Positions 23,041-33,600 are shown, numbered from the stretch's first letter. The stretch: DNA of 64,000 nt from Cavia porcellus (GCF_034190915.1 NW_026947484.1:75099482-75163481), one strand, 5' to 3'. Translations and numbers: made by a program. The notes: generated from the letters alone by a model not told the origin.

Positions 23041-24450
23041 TCAATTTCAAAAAGTCAACAGACTATAAAGGTGTCAAGATAATTCATGGGGAAAAAAGAA
23101 TTTTCAACATATGGTGCTAGAAAAGCCAAATATCCACATGTAAAAAATAAATTTAGCCTCCCCTCACACTGTATATAAAAATTAACTCATAATAGATCAC
23201 AAACCTAAGAATAAGAACAAAAAACTATAAAACTTAGGGGGAAAAAAGGGGCAAACATTAATGACCTTTCCTTAGGCAAAGCCTTCTTAGACTGATAAGC
23301 AACAAAATTAAAAATGGATAAACTGAACTTCATTAAAATTTAAAACTTTTGTACCTGAAAGGTCACCATCAAGAAAGTGAAAAAACAACCCACAAAACCA
23401 TAGAAATTATTTACAAATCATGTATCTGATAAAGAATCTGAAATGAAAGACAATTTTAAAATGGGCAGAAAATCCAAACAGACATTTCTACAATAAAATA
23501 TACAAAAAACCAAGAAGCACATGCAAAGATGCTCTACATCCAATCAAAACCAGGATGACATACTACTTCACACCAAGAGAAGAGCTATAATCAAAAGACA
23601 AGCAATAACCATTGGCAAAAAAATGTGGAGCAATTAGAACTTTCATACAATGGCAATGAAAATGTTAAAATGACACCATCACTTTGGAAATAATTTAGCA
23701 ATTTCTGAAATATTAAACATGGAATTACCCTTATGGTCTGTGTCTAGATGTCCCCCCAAACCTTCACACAGTCAGGACGTTTTTGGAGGTGGCTGAATCT
23801 AGAGTGTGTGTAATTGACTGGCTGGTGCAATGCTGGGATTAAGGATGCTGGGATTAAGGGTGGGTCACGTGACTGCTGGATGGGTACACTGACTAGATCA
23901 GCACCACAATAATCCCAGTAGACTGCATACAATATAAGGAATGGAAAGAGGCTTGGCCTTCTCCTTGCCCGTTGCTTTTGCTGTCTTCTGCCACCATGAA
24001 TGGTTACTCCTCTGCCATGGAACAGCTGATTATGGACTAAAACCTCCACAAACTGCGAGCTAAATCAACCTTTCCTCCTTGACTGTGGGTGTTAGGCATT
24101 TTGTCTCAATAATGAGAAAAGTAACTCAGACACTTACCACACAATTCAGTAGTTCCATTCTTAGACTCAAGTTTAAGAAAAATGAAAACCTGCACACTAA
24201 GGTTCACAGTTATTCATAACAGCAAAAACTTGAAATGTCCATCAGCTAATGAACATACAAATAAAATGTGGTATAGCCACATGACAGAATATTATTCAGC
24301 AATAAAACAGAGAAAGTAATGTCAGATGCGATGACATGGTAACCCCTAAATGTGCCAACTGAAGAAGTTAGTCATGATGCATCACACATTGTGAGGTTCC
24401 ATTTGCAGTAGCTGAAATATAAGAATCATTAAGTCCGCAGAGACAAAAAG
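23041..24450 (+). mobile_element. Old L1 (L1M-type) ORF2 3' region, split by an LTR
   Basis: TTTTCAACATATGGTGCTAG, AACTCATAATAGATCACAAA and GAACTTTCATACAATGGCAA are L1 ORF2 C-terminal landmarks. After the LTR, ACAATTCAGTAGTTCCATTC and AATATTATTCAGCAATAAA continue in order. Confidence 0.82.
23731..24134 (+). mobile_element. MaLR-type solo LTR
   Basis: A block interrupting old L1 sequence, with TTACC on both sides (5-bp target duplication). Near the start is ATGGTCTGTGTCTAGATGTC. The end resembles MaLR LTR ends: TGCGAGCTAAATCAACCTTT, then GTTAGGCATTTTGTCTCAAT. It shares its 5' half with the minus-strand LTR at 4843-5216. No internal region is present. Confidence 0.7.
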
Positions 24451-25040
24451 CATATTAGTGACTTCCTCAGGCTGTGGTGGGGAAATGAGGAGTAACTTCT
24501 AATGGATTCAAGGTTTCTTTAGGGGGTTACGTTTCTTTCTCTTGAGAATCAATTCATCTTCCTAGTGGGACAATGTAAAACTCATAGCTGACCTCTTAAA
24601 CAAAGTGGGACTCATGGGGACACCAGAAAACTATTTTGACCCTTCAGTTTATCATTCAAGGCCACTTCATGGGCCTGCCTCCTCCTGATCCTTTAAGATG
24701 AGATTTGAGACCAGTCTCTTGACTTCTCTGGTTAATATAAAATAACAACAATAACAAAATTCCTCCAACTGCTTCAATCATAATTAAAAACTGGTAATTA
24801 AAATGTCCAGTTCTATGTCTCAGCTGGAAGCTCTTTAGATCCCAGCTTCTCCCCTTCACGCCATCAGGCCCGCAATGGGAAGGCCAAGGAGGTGGCTGCC
24901 TTCTTTCTCTCCTATGTTCTGTATCTGCCTCTCCTCCTGCGCTTACCACTGCTGTCACTTGGATGAGAGGGAGTAAGGCCAAGACCGTGACCATGACTGC
25001 CGATGTCTATTAATCATGTAACTATTAATGTCAGACAAGT
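24451..25040. other. Intron 2 sequence, no recognised feature
   Basis: Unique sequence. A 112-residue minus-strand open frame (24656-24994) shows no recognised domain and no splice context, and is probably chance. Confidence 0.45.
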
Positions 25041-25044
25041 GTGT

Positions 25045-25064
25045 AGAAGCTTCTAGAAGCTTCT
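25045..25064. promoter_or_regulatory. Perfect 20-bp palindrome matching a four-unit heat-shock element
   Basis: The sequence AGAAGCTTCTAGAAGCTTCT equals its own reverse complement and contains GAA-GC-TTC-TA-GAA-GC-TTC, i.e. four alternating nGAAn units in the spacing bound by HSF trimers. The motif is seen directly. Binding is inferred. It lies in ENTREP1 intron 2, with no promoter recognised nearby. Confidence 0.55.
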
Positions 25065-25306
25065 GCAGGCTCCTCTGAGACACCTACTGCTGAGTGGCAG
25101 TGCATGACTTGGGCATCCACCAAGTGTGACCCCAGCATCCTTCTTTTCCAGTCTCTCTTCTCTCCAGGGATCTCCTGGGAATAATGTCTGCTCACTCCAG
25201 ACCTGCTTTCTCTTGTGAAGCCCTCCGGCCAGCTGAAGGGTGTGTGTTGGATCTGGTCTATAAATGTCGTTACTTTCTAACTGCAATCTTTACCTCTGAG
25301 GCCATT

Positions 25307-25400
25307 TATTTTTGTAATACTTTTATAGTAATATTAATGGGGGGATCACAGTCCTGAAGAATTCTTGATGACGAACTCAGTTACTTACGCAGAAATGATT
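25307..25400 (+). repeat. Duplicated ~94-bp segment, copy 1
   Basis: TATTTTTGTAATACTTTTAT through CAGAAATGATT is nearly identical to 26142-26239, differing by a 4-base gap (GAAGAATTC against GAAGTAAGAGTTC) and a few substitutions. The copies lie 835 bp apart in the same orientation. It matches no repeat family I recognise. Confidence 0.9.
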
Positions 25401-26141
25401 AATAATTATTTGAGAAAATATTTATAGACAAAGTTTGAATGGCATCATACAGTTTAAAAGCAAAATAGTAAAATGTAAATATTAAGATGCTGACAATATA
25501 AGGTAATCATGTTAACTGGTACAGTCTTTACTTTTTCTTTTTGGCAGTACTTGAGATGGAACCTAGAGGCACAATGGTACAGCTCTTGAGATAAAAGAGT
25601 AATTTTTAAATGAACAACATGTACTAGAAGATGGTCTGTACATTGCTGGTGGGGAAAAGTATAGATTTGGCTCACACCCATATCTGTCCCAAGACCCCTA
25701 ATTATTTGTGTGACTTTGTACGCTCTCTGCACTCTGCCCCTAGGCACATATGCACACATGTGTGCGTGCCTGTGGTATGCCTTTTATCTATACTTTAAAT
25801 ATACCACAATGACATTTTATAAATTACTAAGTACCTTTTCAAAAAAGGAAATACTTTTATTTAACAAAAGAATTACTCATCTTTTTTTCTAGTTTTATTA
25901 AATATAAAAATTAGAACTCCACATTTATTCCAATGTTCGAACACGGAAGAGTTCTAAAAGGTAACTCTTTGGTAACCCTGCTGATACACCTAATTCATAA
26001 AACCCCATTCCACCAACGCTCGAGCCCTGACACTCCCTTACCCTAAACCACAGTAATCTGTGCAACCAGTGGGATTCTTATTCTTAAACTGAGTTTTAAA
26101 TGTTCAATATTTTAAAAGGAATCTTTTTTAGCTTTAAAGAG
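25401..26141. other. Intron 2 sequence between the duplicated segments
   Basis: AT-rich. TTTTGGCAGTACTTGAGATG then GAACCTAGAGG (about 25541-25570) may be a minimal reverse SINE end. Nothing else was recognised. Confidence 0.4.
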
Positions 26142-26235
26142 TATTTTTGTAATACTTTTATAGTAATATTAATGGGGGGATCACAGTCCTGAAGTAAGAG
26201 TTCTTGATGACAAACTCAGTTACTTAAGCAGAAAT

Positions 26236-26239
<4 letters not shown>
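26142..26239 (+). repeat. Duplicated ~94-bp segment, copy 2
   Basis: This is the second copy of the segment at 25307-25400. It is directly followed by a (TG)n tract, while copy 1 is followed by AATAATTATTTGAG, so the duplication breakpoint falls at the microsatellite. Confidence 0.9.
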
Positions 26240-26269
<30 letters not shown>

Positions 26270-26275
26270 ATGTGC
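26240..26275 (+). repeat. (TG)n microsatellite
   Basis: About fourteen uninterrupted TG units, then CATGTGCGCATATG. Confidence 0.95.
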
Positions 26276-28068
26276 GCATATGCTAGGCAAATGCTCACGC
26301 AGCTAAGGAGAGCAATTCCTTCCAAAGCTATCAGGTAGCTCACAGAACACAAAGGAGCTAGGCTCAAGACTCTCAAAGGAGCCAAGGAAGCTTTGTGCAG
26401 ACTGGGTCTTCCAAGGTTACACCACAGGAATACCAGGTTCCCTGTCACCAGCCTTGGACAGTAGCTGCATCTTCACCTAGCACAGTCTAAGCTCTGGGGC
26501 TACTGTGTGCATTGACAGTCCCAGCTTCAGAGCCTGGACAGGATTTCTGTGGGTGGAGGTCACAGCTCATTCCTGGCTGCTGGCACTCAGCTTGTAAGCA
26601 CACAGCCTCAGAACCTCCTGACTTGAAGCAAAGCCTTCACTCCCTCCAAGACTAACCCAAGTCAGAGACACTGACTCCAAAGAGAGTTCAGATACTGCAG
26701 ATACCGGCTTCCAAGCCAAACACCAAAGTGTAACTAAGCTAACAGTGTCCTTTCCACACAGCACACTGTCTGCTCTAAACACAAATTGGAAAGTCAAGTC
26801 TCCCTCCCATTCTCACTTCATTCAACAGAGATGCCCACTGCAAAGCTTTTTGAATACTGTTCCAGAGACTTGCCATGTCATTGCAAATGGTTACACTGAT
26901 TCCACAGGTTTGGTTTTGTTTTTTAAGAAGAAAAATAAAATCTGCAAAATTGAAACCATACATAGTATTTTTTAACTTTTCACATGACAATGTACCTATT
27001 TGAAAATGCTTCCCAATTCAAAGTGGCTTCCCTTCTTTCTTACTCTAAATCATCCAGTGTGTGCAGTTCCCTAGTCATGTTCGAAAACTGCTCATCATTG
27101 TCCACTGGCCTAGAAAGCCTGGGTGCAGGACTAGACAGAGGCCTTCCCCTAGTAGCACCTACCACTAGAGAATGTCTGGAATGACCTTCAGCATTCTCCA
27201 GCACTGACACAGTGGTCTCACATACATACTGATCAGGCCAAGCTGTACCCAGCAAGCAGTCAGGAACTCATGTTCCAGGATGGCTCACCAGCATTTATGA
27301 GAAAGGCCAAACTCCAAAAGACTGCTTCCTTTAGCTCCTGACATTGAAGAGACTTTGCTGAATTAGCATAGCAAATAAGGAAACGAGGTATCACTGGGTG
27401 AAACTATTAGTTTTATTAACATAAATGATGTTACAATGAAGCCTTAATGAAATTTATGAGAACTAAAAGAAACAAAAAACACAGTTCCCTGTCCCTAAGT
27501 TAATCAACTGTGATGTCATCTTAAAATAATACTGAAAACAAGGAAAACTTAGCTGCTTGATCCAAGCAATACTGGATCCTCTAAAGTAAGCCTGTGAATC
27601 AACTAACCACTTAACAAAACCAGCAGCTCATGCACTGAGTCCTACTTCTAGACTCTCTTCTGGTGGAGTTCTTGACCCGCATCTATTCTGTCCTAACTTT
27701 GCTGCATCCTAACCAGTTTCCTACCTTTCACATCACACCTGAAAATCACCCAGCTAGCACCATAAAACCCCATAAACATCCTTTCCCTTTCTGGGAACTA
27801 CTAGTAAGGAAATGTTTCCTCTTACACAAGTAGATCTAAAAAACCCAGCTTTCAGGGAATCAGCCATAGTGTTCAAGATGAGGGGAGATAAAAACACTGT
27901 TCACATCCTCTATTTTACATACATGACCCAGATTTTAGCTCACTGTCTTTAAGCTTCATAAAGGAAAGTGTAAGCAATATTTCTTTTGGTCTGGTTACTA
28001 GTAAATATTTGTGCATATAGCCAAATTTCATCTTAGACTCATTTTCATTTTAACAAAATTGACTTGGC
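26276..28068. other. Intron 2 sequence, no recognised gene or repeat
   Basis: About 1.8 kb of unique-looking sequence. Short open frames on both strands show no known domain and no paired splice sites that I could recognise. Confidence 0.45.
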
Positions 28069-28084
28069 AAAAAGATCACTTCTA

Positions 28085-28445
28085 GTGAAATAAACCAGAT
28101 GCACATATGCAAACATTGTGTTGTCTCCCTAGTGTGAGAGGCTGAAAGAGTAAATAAGATCCAAAATGTACAATAGATATTGTAAAGTAGGAAGAAACTC
28201 TTCAAAAGGAAAGAGAAACTGGGATGGGGAAAGGACAAAAGAAGGAAGGAAAACAAATTATACACACACACACAAGATATGATGGTTATACTACTAACTT
28301 CTCTAAATTCACTAATACTGTTTGGACGATTCAGTGCCTGTATCTTGCACTCTGAATAACTAATTTAAAAATAACAATACACAATGTATTAGCCATTGTT
28401 ACTCTCCTATCATCTTGTTTTGAAATTTTGGGGTGTTTTTTCTTA
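28085..28445 (+). mobile_element. LINE-1 copy D, 3' end only
   Basis: It starts GTGAAATAAACCAGATGCAC, just past the ORF2 end, and runs to TCATCTTGTTTTGAAATTTT and an A-rich tail. It is flanked by AAAAAGATCACTTCTA (28069-28084) and AAAAAAGTTACTTCTA (28445-28460). It has the same 3' UTR type as copies C and E, and a short (AC)n run near 28262. Confidence 0.9.
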
Positions 28446-28460
28446 AAAAAGTTACTTCTA

Positions 28461-28659
28461 TTTTTTATATGTCCTAGATAAAAATGCTTTGTCTGAGGGA
28501 CAGTTGGCAAAAATCTTTTCCCAATCTGTGGGTTTTCATTTTACTCTGTTAGTGATTTCTTCCAATGTATAAAAACTTTTTCTAGTTGTTGATTCTTTGA
28601 AGTACTTCCTGTGAAGTTTGGTTTTCGTTCATGAGCTCTCCACCTACCCCTATGTCCTT
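28461..28659 (-). mobile_element. LINE-1 copy E, inverted 5' part, first piece
   Basis: Reverse-complement L1 ORF2 sequence (GTCCTAGATAAAAATGCTTT, CCCAATCTGTGGGTTTTCAT). It is cut by the HAL1-like insertion and resumes at 31857. It forms the inverted half of a twin-primed L1 whose forward half is 32350-33233. Confidence 0.88.
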
Positions 28660-29419
28660 AAGAACTCTATGACTTCCAGGAGAACATGGCAGATAGATAA
28701 CAGCAGCTATAGAGGCTCTCTGAGATAGCCAGCTTAGAATCCAGAAATGGTGCGGTGTGAGGAGTCCTAAGCAAGGGGAGAGATACCCTGCCGACCCAGG
28801 AACGAACTAAGCTAAGAGAAACCAACTGGAAATGCAATCCTAGTGCTATAATTGGAACAGATAAAATCTCAGCACCAAAGCTAGAATCTGCGCCTCTGAA
28901 AACTGCAATTTGAATTTCCTACCACTGCTGCTGCGTCTGAATTGTCACAGCAGGGACAGAGACACAAAAGCTCTGAGAGTGGAAATCAACGAATGGAGTT
29001 GACAATGGGACTAGTGGGGAGCCCTGCATTGACCTGCAGAGAGTGAGAGGAACAGGGACCCTTCCATAGACTAGGAGGCTCCAACAGAGGACATTCTAGG
29101 ACCGGGCAGACTAGCCAGAACAGGATGCTGCAGTGACTTTAGTCGCATATTCCCCTCTCAAGCGGGATTGGTGGAGAGCGCTTGGCCTTGGTGACGCCAT
29201 GGACTAAGACCCAGTAGGCTAGTCAAACCAGGTCCCAGCACCTGGTAGTGCACCCTACCAGTGAAGCCTTCAGTAGGTTGACCTGGACGGTGGGCCCAGC
29301 AGAGGCTGCCCAGGTCTGTGACTCCCTAGTACACTGCACTGGGTGGGAACACCTAGCCGGTGGATTCAAACAAACTGTAACCCACAAAGAAAGAAACTGG
29401 GCCTCCTATACACACCTGT

Positions 29420-30540
29420 ATGGAAGGAACAAAATTTATGAGAAGAGGAAGCAACAAGAAAGGGTCCTTGGCCCCCAATCCTGAGAACACTGAACCAGGA
29501 AAGGTAAATGCAAAGGAGAACAAGGACAGAAAACATGCAATATCAGACACGGCACCAATAAACATAAAGCAGTATCTCGGGAGCCTCATAGACGAGTTCA
29601 AAAGTGAAGTATTTAATGAAGTAAAGCAAGACATAAGTAGAATGGTTAGAGAAATGCTAAGCACCACCCAAGAAAAAAACAGATGGTGGAATGGAAGAAC
29701 AGAAAAAAAGGAGAGAATTATTTGATGGAGAAAATAGAGAAAACATAGAATACATGAAGCAGTTTCAAAGAGATTACCAGGAAACTAAAAACTATTGAAA
29801 GCTGCCATAACAGCTTGAAAGAAACTAAGGATAGATTATCTGAACTGGAGGGCAGATTTGTAATGTGGGAGCATGAAAGGAAAAACTTCTTAAAAATAAC
29901 AAGGAAGCAAACAGCAATAATACAAAGGCTAGAAGATGATAAGAGGATCTATAACTTAAGAATTAAGAACATAAAAGAAGAAGTAGGGACTCAAACAAAT
30001 GAAATGCAAAGGCTATTCACAGAAATAATCCAGGAGAATTTCCCTAATTTAGCAAAAGGTAAAGATACTCAGATGTATGAGGCATACAGGACCCCAGCCA
30101 CCTACAACCCAAACAGAGCTACACACAGGCATAAAATAATCAAAATTCCAGAAATCCAATATAAGAACAGAATATTAAAAGCCGTCAGAGACAAGAAACA
30201 GATCACTTACAAGGGAACACCCATCAGAATTACAGCAGATTTCTCGGCACAAACCATCAAATCATGAAGAGCGTGGGGCAAAATAATTCAAGCTTTTAAA
30301 GATAATAACCTCTAGCCGAGATTGATATATCTTGCACAATTGTCCCTAGAAGTTGATAGAAAAACAAGGTGCTTCCAGGATAAAGAGGAGCTAGGGGAAT
30401 TTGCAACCACCAATTCAAGTCTACAGAGAATACTAAAAAAGAAAAATACCAAGATTCCAGAAACAGTGGCAGAGAGGCCATAATGAATGGAGCAGAAAGC
30501 AAAATGAAGAAGACAAATTAACAACTGACAGAAAAAGAGC
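29420..30540 (+). pseudogene. L1/HAL1 ORF1p-like RNA-binding protein relic
   Basis: ORF1p is the nucleic-acid-binding chaperone of L1 ribonucleoprotein particles. A first open block (29420-29725) encodes a charged N-terminal region. A second (29815-30267), in another frame, holds a coiled-coil-like stretch, then YNLRIKNIKEE, IIKIPEIQYKNRILKAVRDK and TYKGTPIRITADFS, which match the RRM/C-terminal domain of ORF1p. Past 30267 the same frame continues to about 30540, interrupted by in-frame TGA (30265-30267) and TAG (about 30313). At least one frameshift and several nonsense codons make it non-functional. The C-terminal domain is unusually readable for a fossil. Confidence 0.85.
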
Positions 30541-30609
30541 TCAACAGAAATGAGGCAGAGAAGGTTGGATGGTAGGAACAGCTATTTTTGGAGAAAACAA
30601 GACATCATA

Positions 30610-31480
30610 ATAGCTAGTGCTGATTTAATATCATCTTGTTTTGAAGTCCCATCAAGCTTTTGCTCTTCTGTCTCCATCGTCTTAACATGTTGTATCTTAT
30701 TGGATTTTATTATATATAATAATATAAACAAAAACTTTTATAGATAAGGAGATTATACAGAAGCCATTGTTCATTTTCTGTTAGTTGGTTCTAAATATCC
30801 TGTAATCCTGTCATTCTCTTGAATGGTTTTACCTTGTCTTGATATGTTTGATGCTACAGTATACAAAGTTATACTCAAAGATTTCAAGGAAAGAGACACT
30901 ATGGTAACTACTTTTATGTCGGGATATCTTGTGGTGAAACACTATTTTGCTTAAATAGTTATGTTTTGACCTGCGCTATTTTGTTGTTATGTCCTCTTTT
31001 ATCTCAATCTCCTTTTTTATTATTTACTTTTTCATTTTTATCTTTTTAGTTAAGTGAAAAATAAATAAAAAATAGGATATATTATAGTAACCCACTTTGA
31101 TTTCCTATTAACTTGATTTGAAACCCTGTATTGCTCTCACCATCTTGTTTTGACTGATTTTCCTCTATTCTGTTTTGCTTGATAGTACCAAGTCTGAGAG
31201 TATAGGCAACAACTGTGAAGACAGTAATATTCATTATGATGCCCATTCTGGTTTGGCTATTATCTTCTTTTGAAGTCCTGTAATGTCTCCAATGTTTTGG
31301 TTTTATTGGTTTTGTTCTTTACTGTTTTGTTCAATTTTACTATAACTGATGGTATAGGAAATTCTTTTTAAGATAGCAAGAGGCATTATGGTAACCATTG
31401 TTGATCACCTTGTATTTTGTTTTTACATTATGTATTGTGTCCATCCTTTTGATTTGACTGTTTTGTTAGGTCACATTTGG
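30610..31480 (+). repeat. Degenerate tandem array, ~150-bp period, in the HAL1-like 3' region
   Basis: A module with a TGGTAACCATTGTTGA-like start, a TATCATCTTGTTTTGAAGTC-like centre and a CCTGTATTGTCTCCATC-like end recurs about five to six times. Anchors lie near 30620, 30764, 30905, 31088, 31241 and 31391. Spacing is 140-155 bp, except 183 bp where an A/T-rich insert intervenes. The end of the same module also closes L1 copies C, D and E (near 21150, 28390 and 33090). Period and copy number were judged by eye. Confidence 0.6.
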
Positions 31481-31856
31481 CTTTATTCTCTTAAAAAAAA
31501 GTAGTAATATCTGTGGGAGTAATAAAACCCAAAATGTGTAATTGTTATTGTACAAAAGAGAGGAAAAGTAAGTGCTTTAAAGGATATAAATGCATGTATA
31601 TTTAAGTGTATAAGATAGATAACCATATTACTGAGTTTTGTTGGATCACTGAACAGAACTGTTTGCAGTCTCACTGTTTGAATGTCCACTTTATATGCTT
31701 TAATTTTGTAACTTGAACAACTATTTCTAAGATGACAATATGTAATCTATTAATTAGTTATTTCCTACTGTTTATTTTTTCTGAAATTCTGTATAACTTG
31801 TACCCCTTTTCTGGTTTTTTTCCTTAAATAAAATTTAAAAAGAATTCTACCTACTT

Positions 31857-32349
31857 TGTCTTTCAGTAGGTTTTGTGTTTCTGTCTTAATACTTAGATCT
31901 TTGATCCATTTTGACTTTTGTTTACTGTATTGTGATAGGTATGGGTCTAGTTTAAGTCTCAGGCATGTAGACAGCCAGTTTTTCTAACACCATTTATTAA
32001 AGAGGCTTTCTTCCATGAACATGTTTGGCTCCTTCAAAGATAAGGTGGTTGGATATGTTTATAGTTGTGTCTGTATCTTTTATTCTGTTCCAGTGATCCT
32101 TAGGTCTCTCTTTTTGCTAGTATCATGCTGATTTTATTATAGCAGCTTTGTAGTATAATTTCAAGTCTGGGATTGTGATGCCTCCTGCCTTGCCTAGTTG
32201 CATAGCATTGCCTTTGCTATTCTAGGTCTCTTACAGTTGCATATGAATTTTAGGAATGTTTTCTCTAGATCTGTAAGGTATGCTAATGGTATTTTGATTG
32301 GAACTGCATTAAATCTGTGTAACAGTGTTGAGAGTATGGTCATTTTCAC
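31857..32349 (-). mobile_element. LINE-1 copy E, inverted 5' part, second piece
   Basis: It continues the reverse L1 ORF2 segment: CTTAGATCTTTGATCCATTT, GCCAGTTTTTCTAACACCAT and TGCATTAAATCTGTG. It ends at the inversion junction near 32350, where forward L1 begins exactly with the next ORF2 segment. Confidence 0.92.
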
Positions 32350-33233
32350 AATCAAGCCCTCCAAATTAAAACACCCAGTCCAAATATGGGCACCTGAGAT
32401 GGATACACACTTCTCAGATGAAGAAATACAAATACCAAATAAAAATATGAAAAATGTTCAACACCATTGGTAATTCAAGAAATGCAAATGTAAACAACAC
32501 TGAGATATCATTTCACTCCAGAAAGGTGGCCAGGATAAAGAAAACCATCAATAACAAATGCTGGTAGGGCAGTGGGGAAAAAGAAACCCTTCTCCATTGG
32601 TGGTGGGACTGCAGATTGGTAAAACCACTGTGAAAAATCAGTGTGGAGATTCTTCAAAAAACTAGGATTAGAGGTTCCATTCAACCCAGCTATTCCCCTC
32701 ATGGGTATTTTCTGAGAATTGAAAACATCATACTATAGTGATATATGTATACCCATGTTTATGGCAGCACAATTTGTAATAGCTAAATCTTGAAAACAAC
32801 TCAAATGCCTATCAATTGAGGAACGGATAAAAAAATGCAAAATGGAATACTACTCAGCTATAAAGAACAATAAATTCAAGGCTTTTATGGTAAATGAATG
32901 TAATTAGCAACCACACTCATAAGTGAAATAAATCAAACTTGCATATGTAAACACTATATTGTCTCACTTGTGTAAAAAAAAAACTGAAAAAGTAAGTAAG
33001 ATCCAAAAGTTACAACAGATATACTGTATTGTTTGATCAACCTTGTAGGCCTGTATCTGGTAGCTTGTGCAGTTACTCTGAGGAATAACAATATGTAATA
33101 TAACAACCTTTATTAAATTCCTATCATCTTGTTTTGAAATCCTATCTTGCCAGTTTTGTTATCGTCATTTTGCTTTTGTTGTTGTTTTTTAATTGTTTAT
33201 GTCTTGATTTTTCTGCTTTTTTCTCTTTAAAAT
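32350..33233 (+). mobile_element. LINE-1 copy E, forward 3' part
   Basis: From CAAGCCCTCCAAATTAAAAC through the ORF2 end to a 3' UTR with GTATTGTTTGATCAACCTTG and TCATCTTGTTTTGAAATCCT, ending AAAATAAAAAAA. The end repeat AAAAAAATTATTTCTA (to 33248) matches the one before the inverted part (28445-28460). Together with the inverted piece this is a textbook twin-priming product. Confidence 0.93.
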
Positions 33234-33248
33234 AAAAAAATTATTTCT

Positions 33249-33583
33249 AAATTGGGATAATTATCTGTTGCTACCAAACTCAGCCTGCTAATTAGAATAT
33301 AGCCACACTGGCTTAGATCATTTTGCAAAACAAACTAATAGCTGAGTCTGGATTCTGCCCAGAGGGTTAGGGCTAGGGTTAGGGTTCTTTCCATTCACAG
33401 GTTCCTTTCCCCATGCACAGTTTTGAGAGGTGCTCAGAAGACAGAAACCAAAGCTCTGTTGCTGTGCACTAGGTATGCTAAGCCTGAACCCAGCAGAGTG
33501 CCCTCTCAATGCCAAACAGTAGATGACTTAGTCACATCAAAGCAAGACACTAGGTCTCTTAAGAGCTTTTCTCAATGAATGAT
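33249..33583. other. Intron 2 sequence with a short telomere-like tract
   Basis: Unique except for TTAGGGCTAGGGTTAGGGTT at about 33367-33386, four telomere-type hexamers with one variant. Confidence 0.7.
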
Positions 33584-33600
33584 AAAGAATAAATTCATCA

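Larger units (their letters stand above)
28676..31839 (+). mobile_element. HAL1-like element, about 3.2 kb: ORF1 relic, no ORF2, repeat-rich 3' region
   Basis: It is bounded by AAGAACTCTATGACTT (28660-28675) and AAGAATTCTACCTACTT (31840-31856), a diverged target duplication within inverted L1 copy E. The element starts CCAGGAGAACATGGCAGATA, has a ~740-bp 5' region and an L1-ORF1-type coding relic (29420-30540). It then passes directly into a T-rich ~1.2-kb 3' region with a degenerate ~150-bp repeat array, and ends AAATAAAATTTAAAA. No endonuclease or reverse-transcriptase sequence is present. An L1 relative with ORF1 but without ORF2 is what is called HAL1 (half-L1). The subfamily cannot be named by eye. 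Confidence 0.75.

Noticed and set aside
29248..29484. Open frame before the ORF1 relic
   Set aside because: It lies in the 5' region of the HAL1-like element and has no resemblance to ORF1 or any domain.
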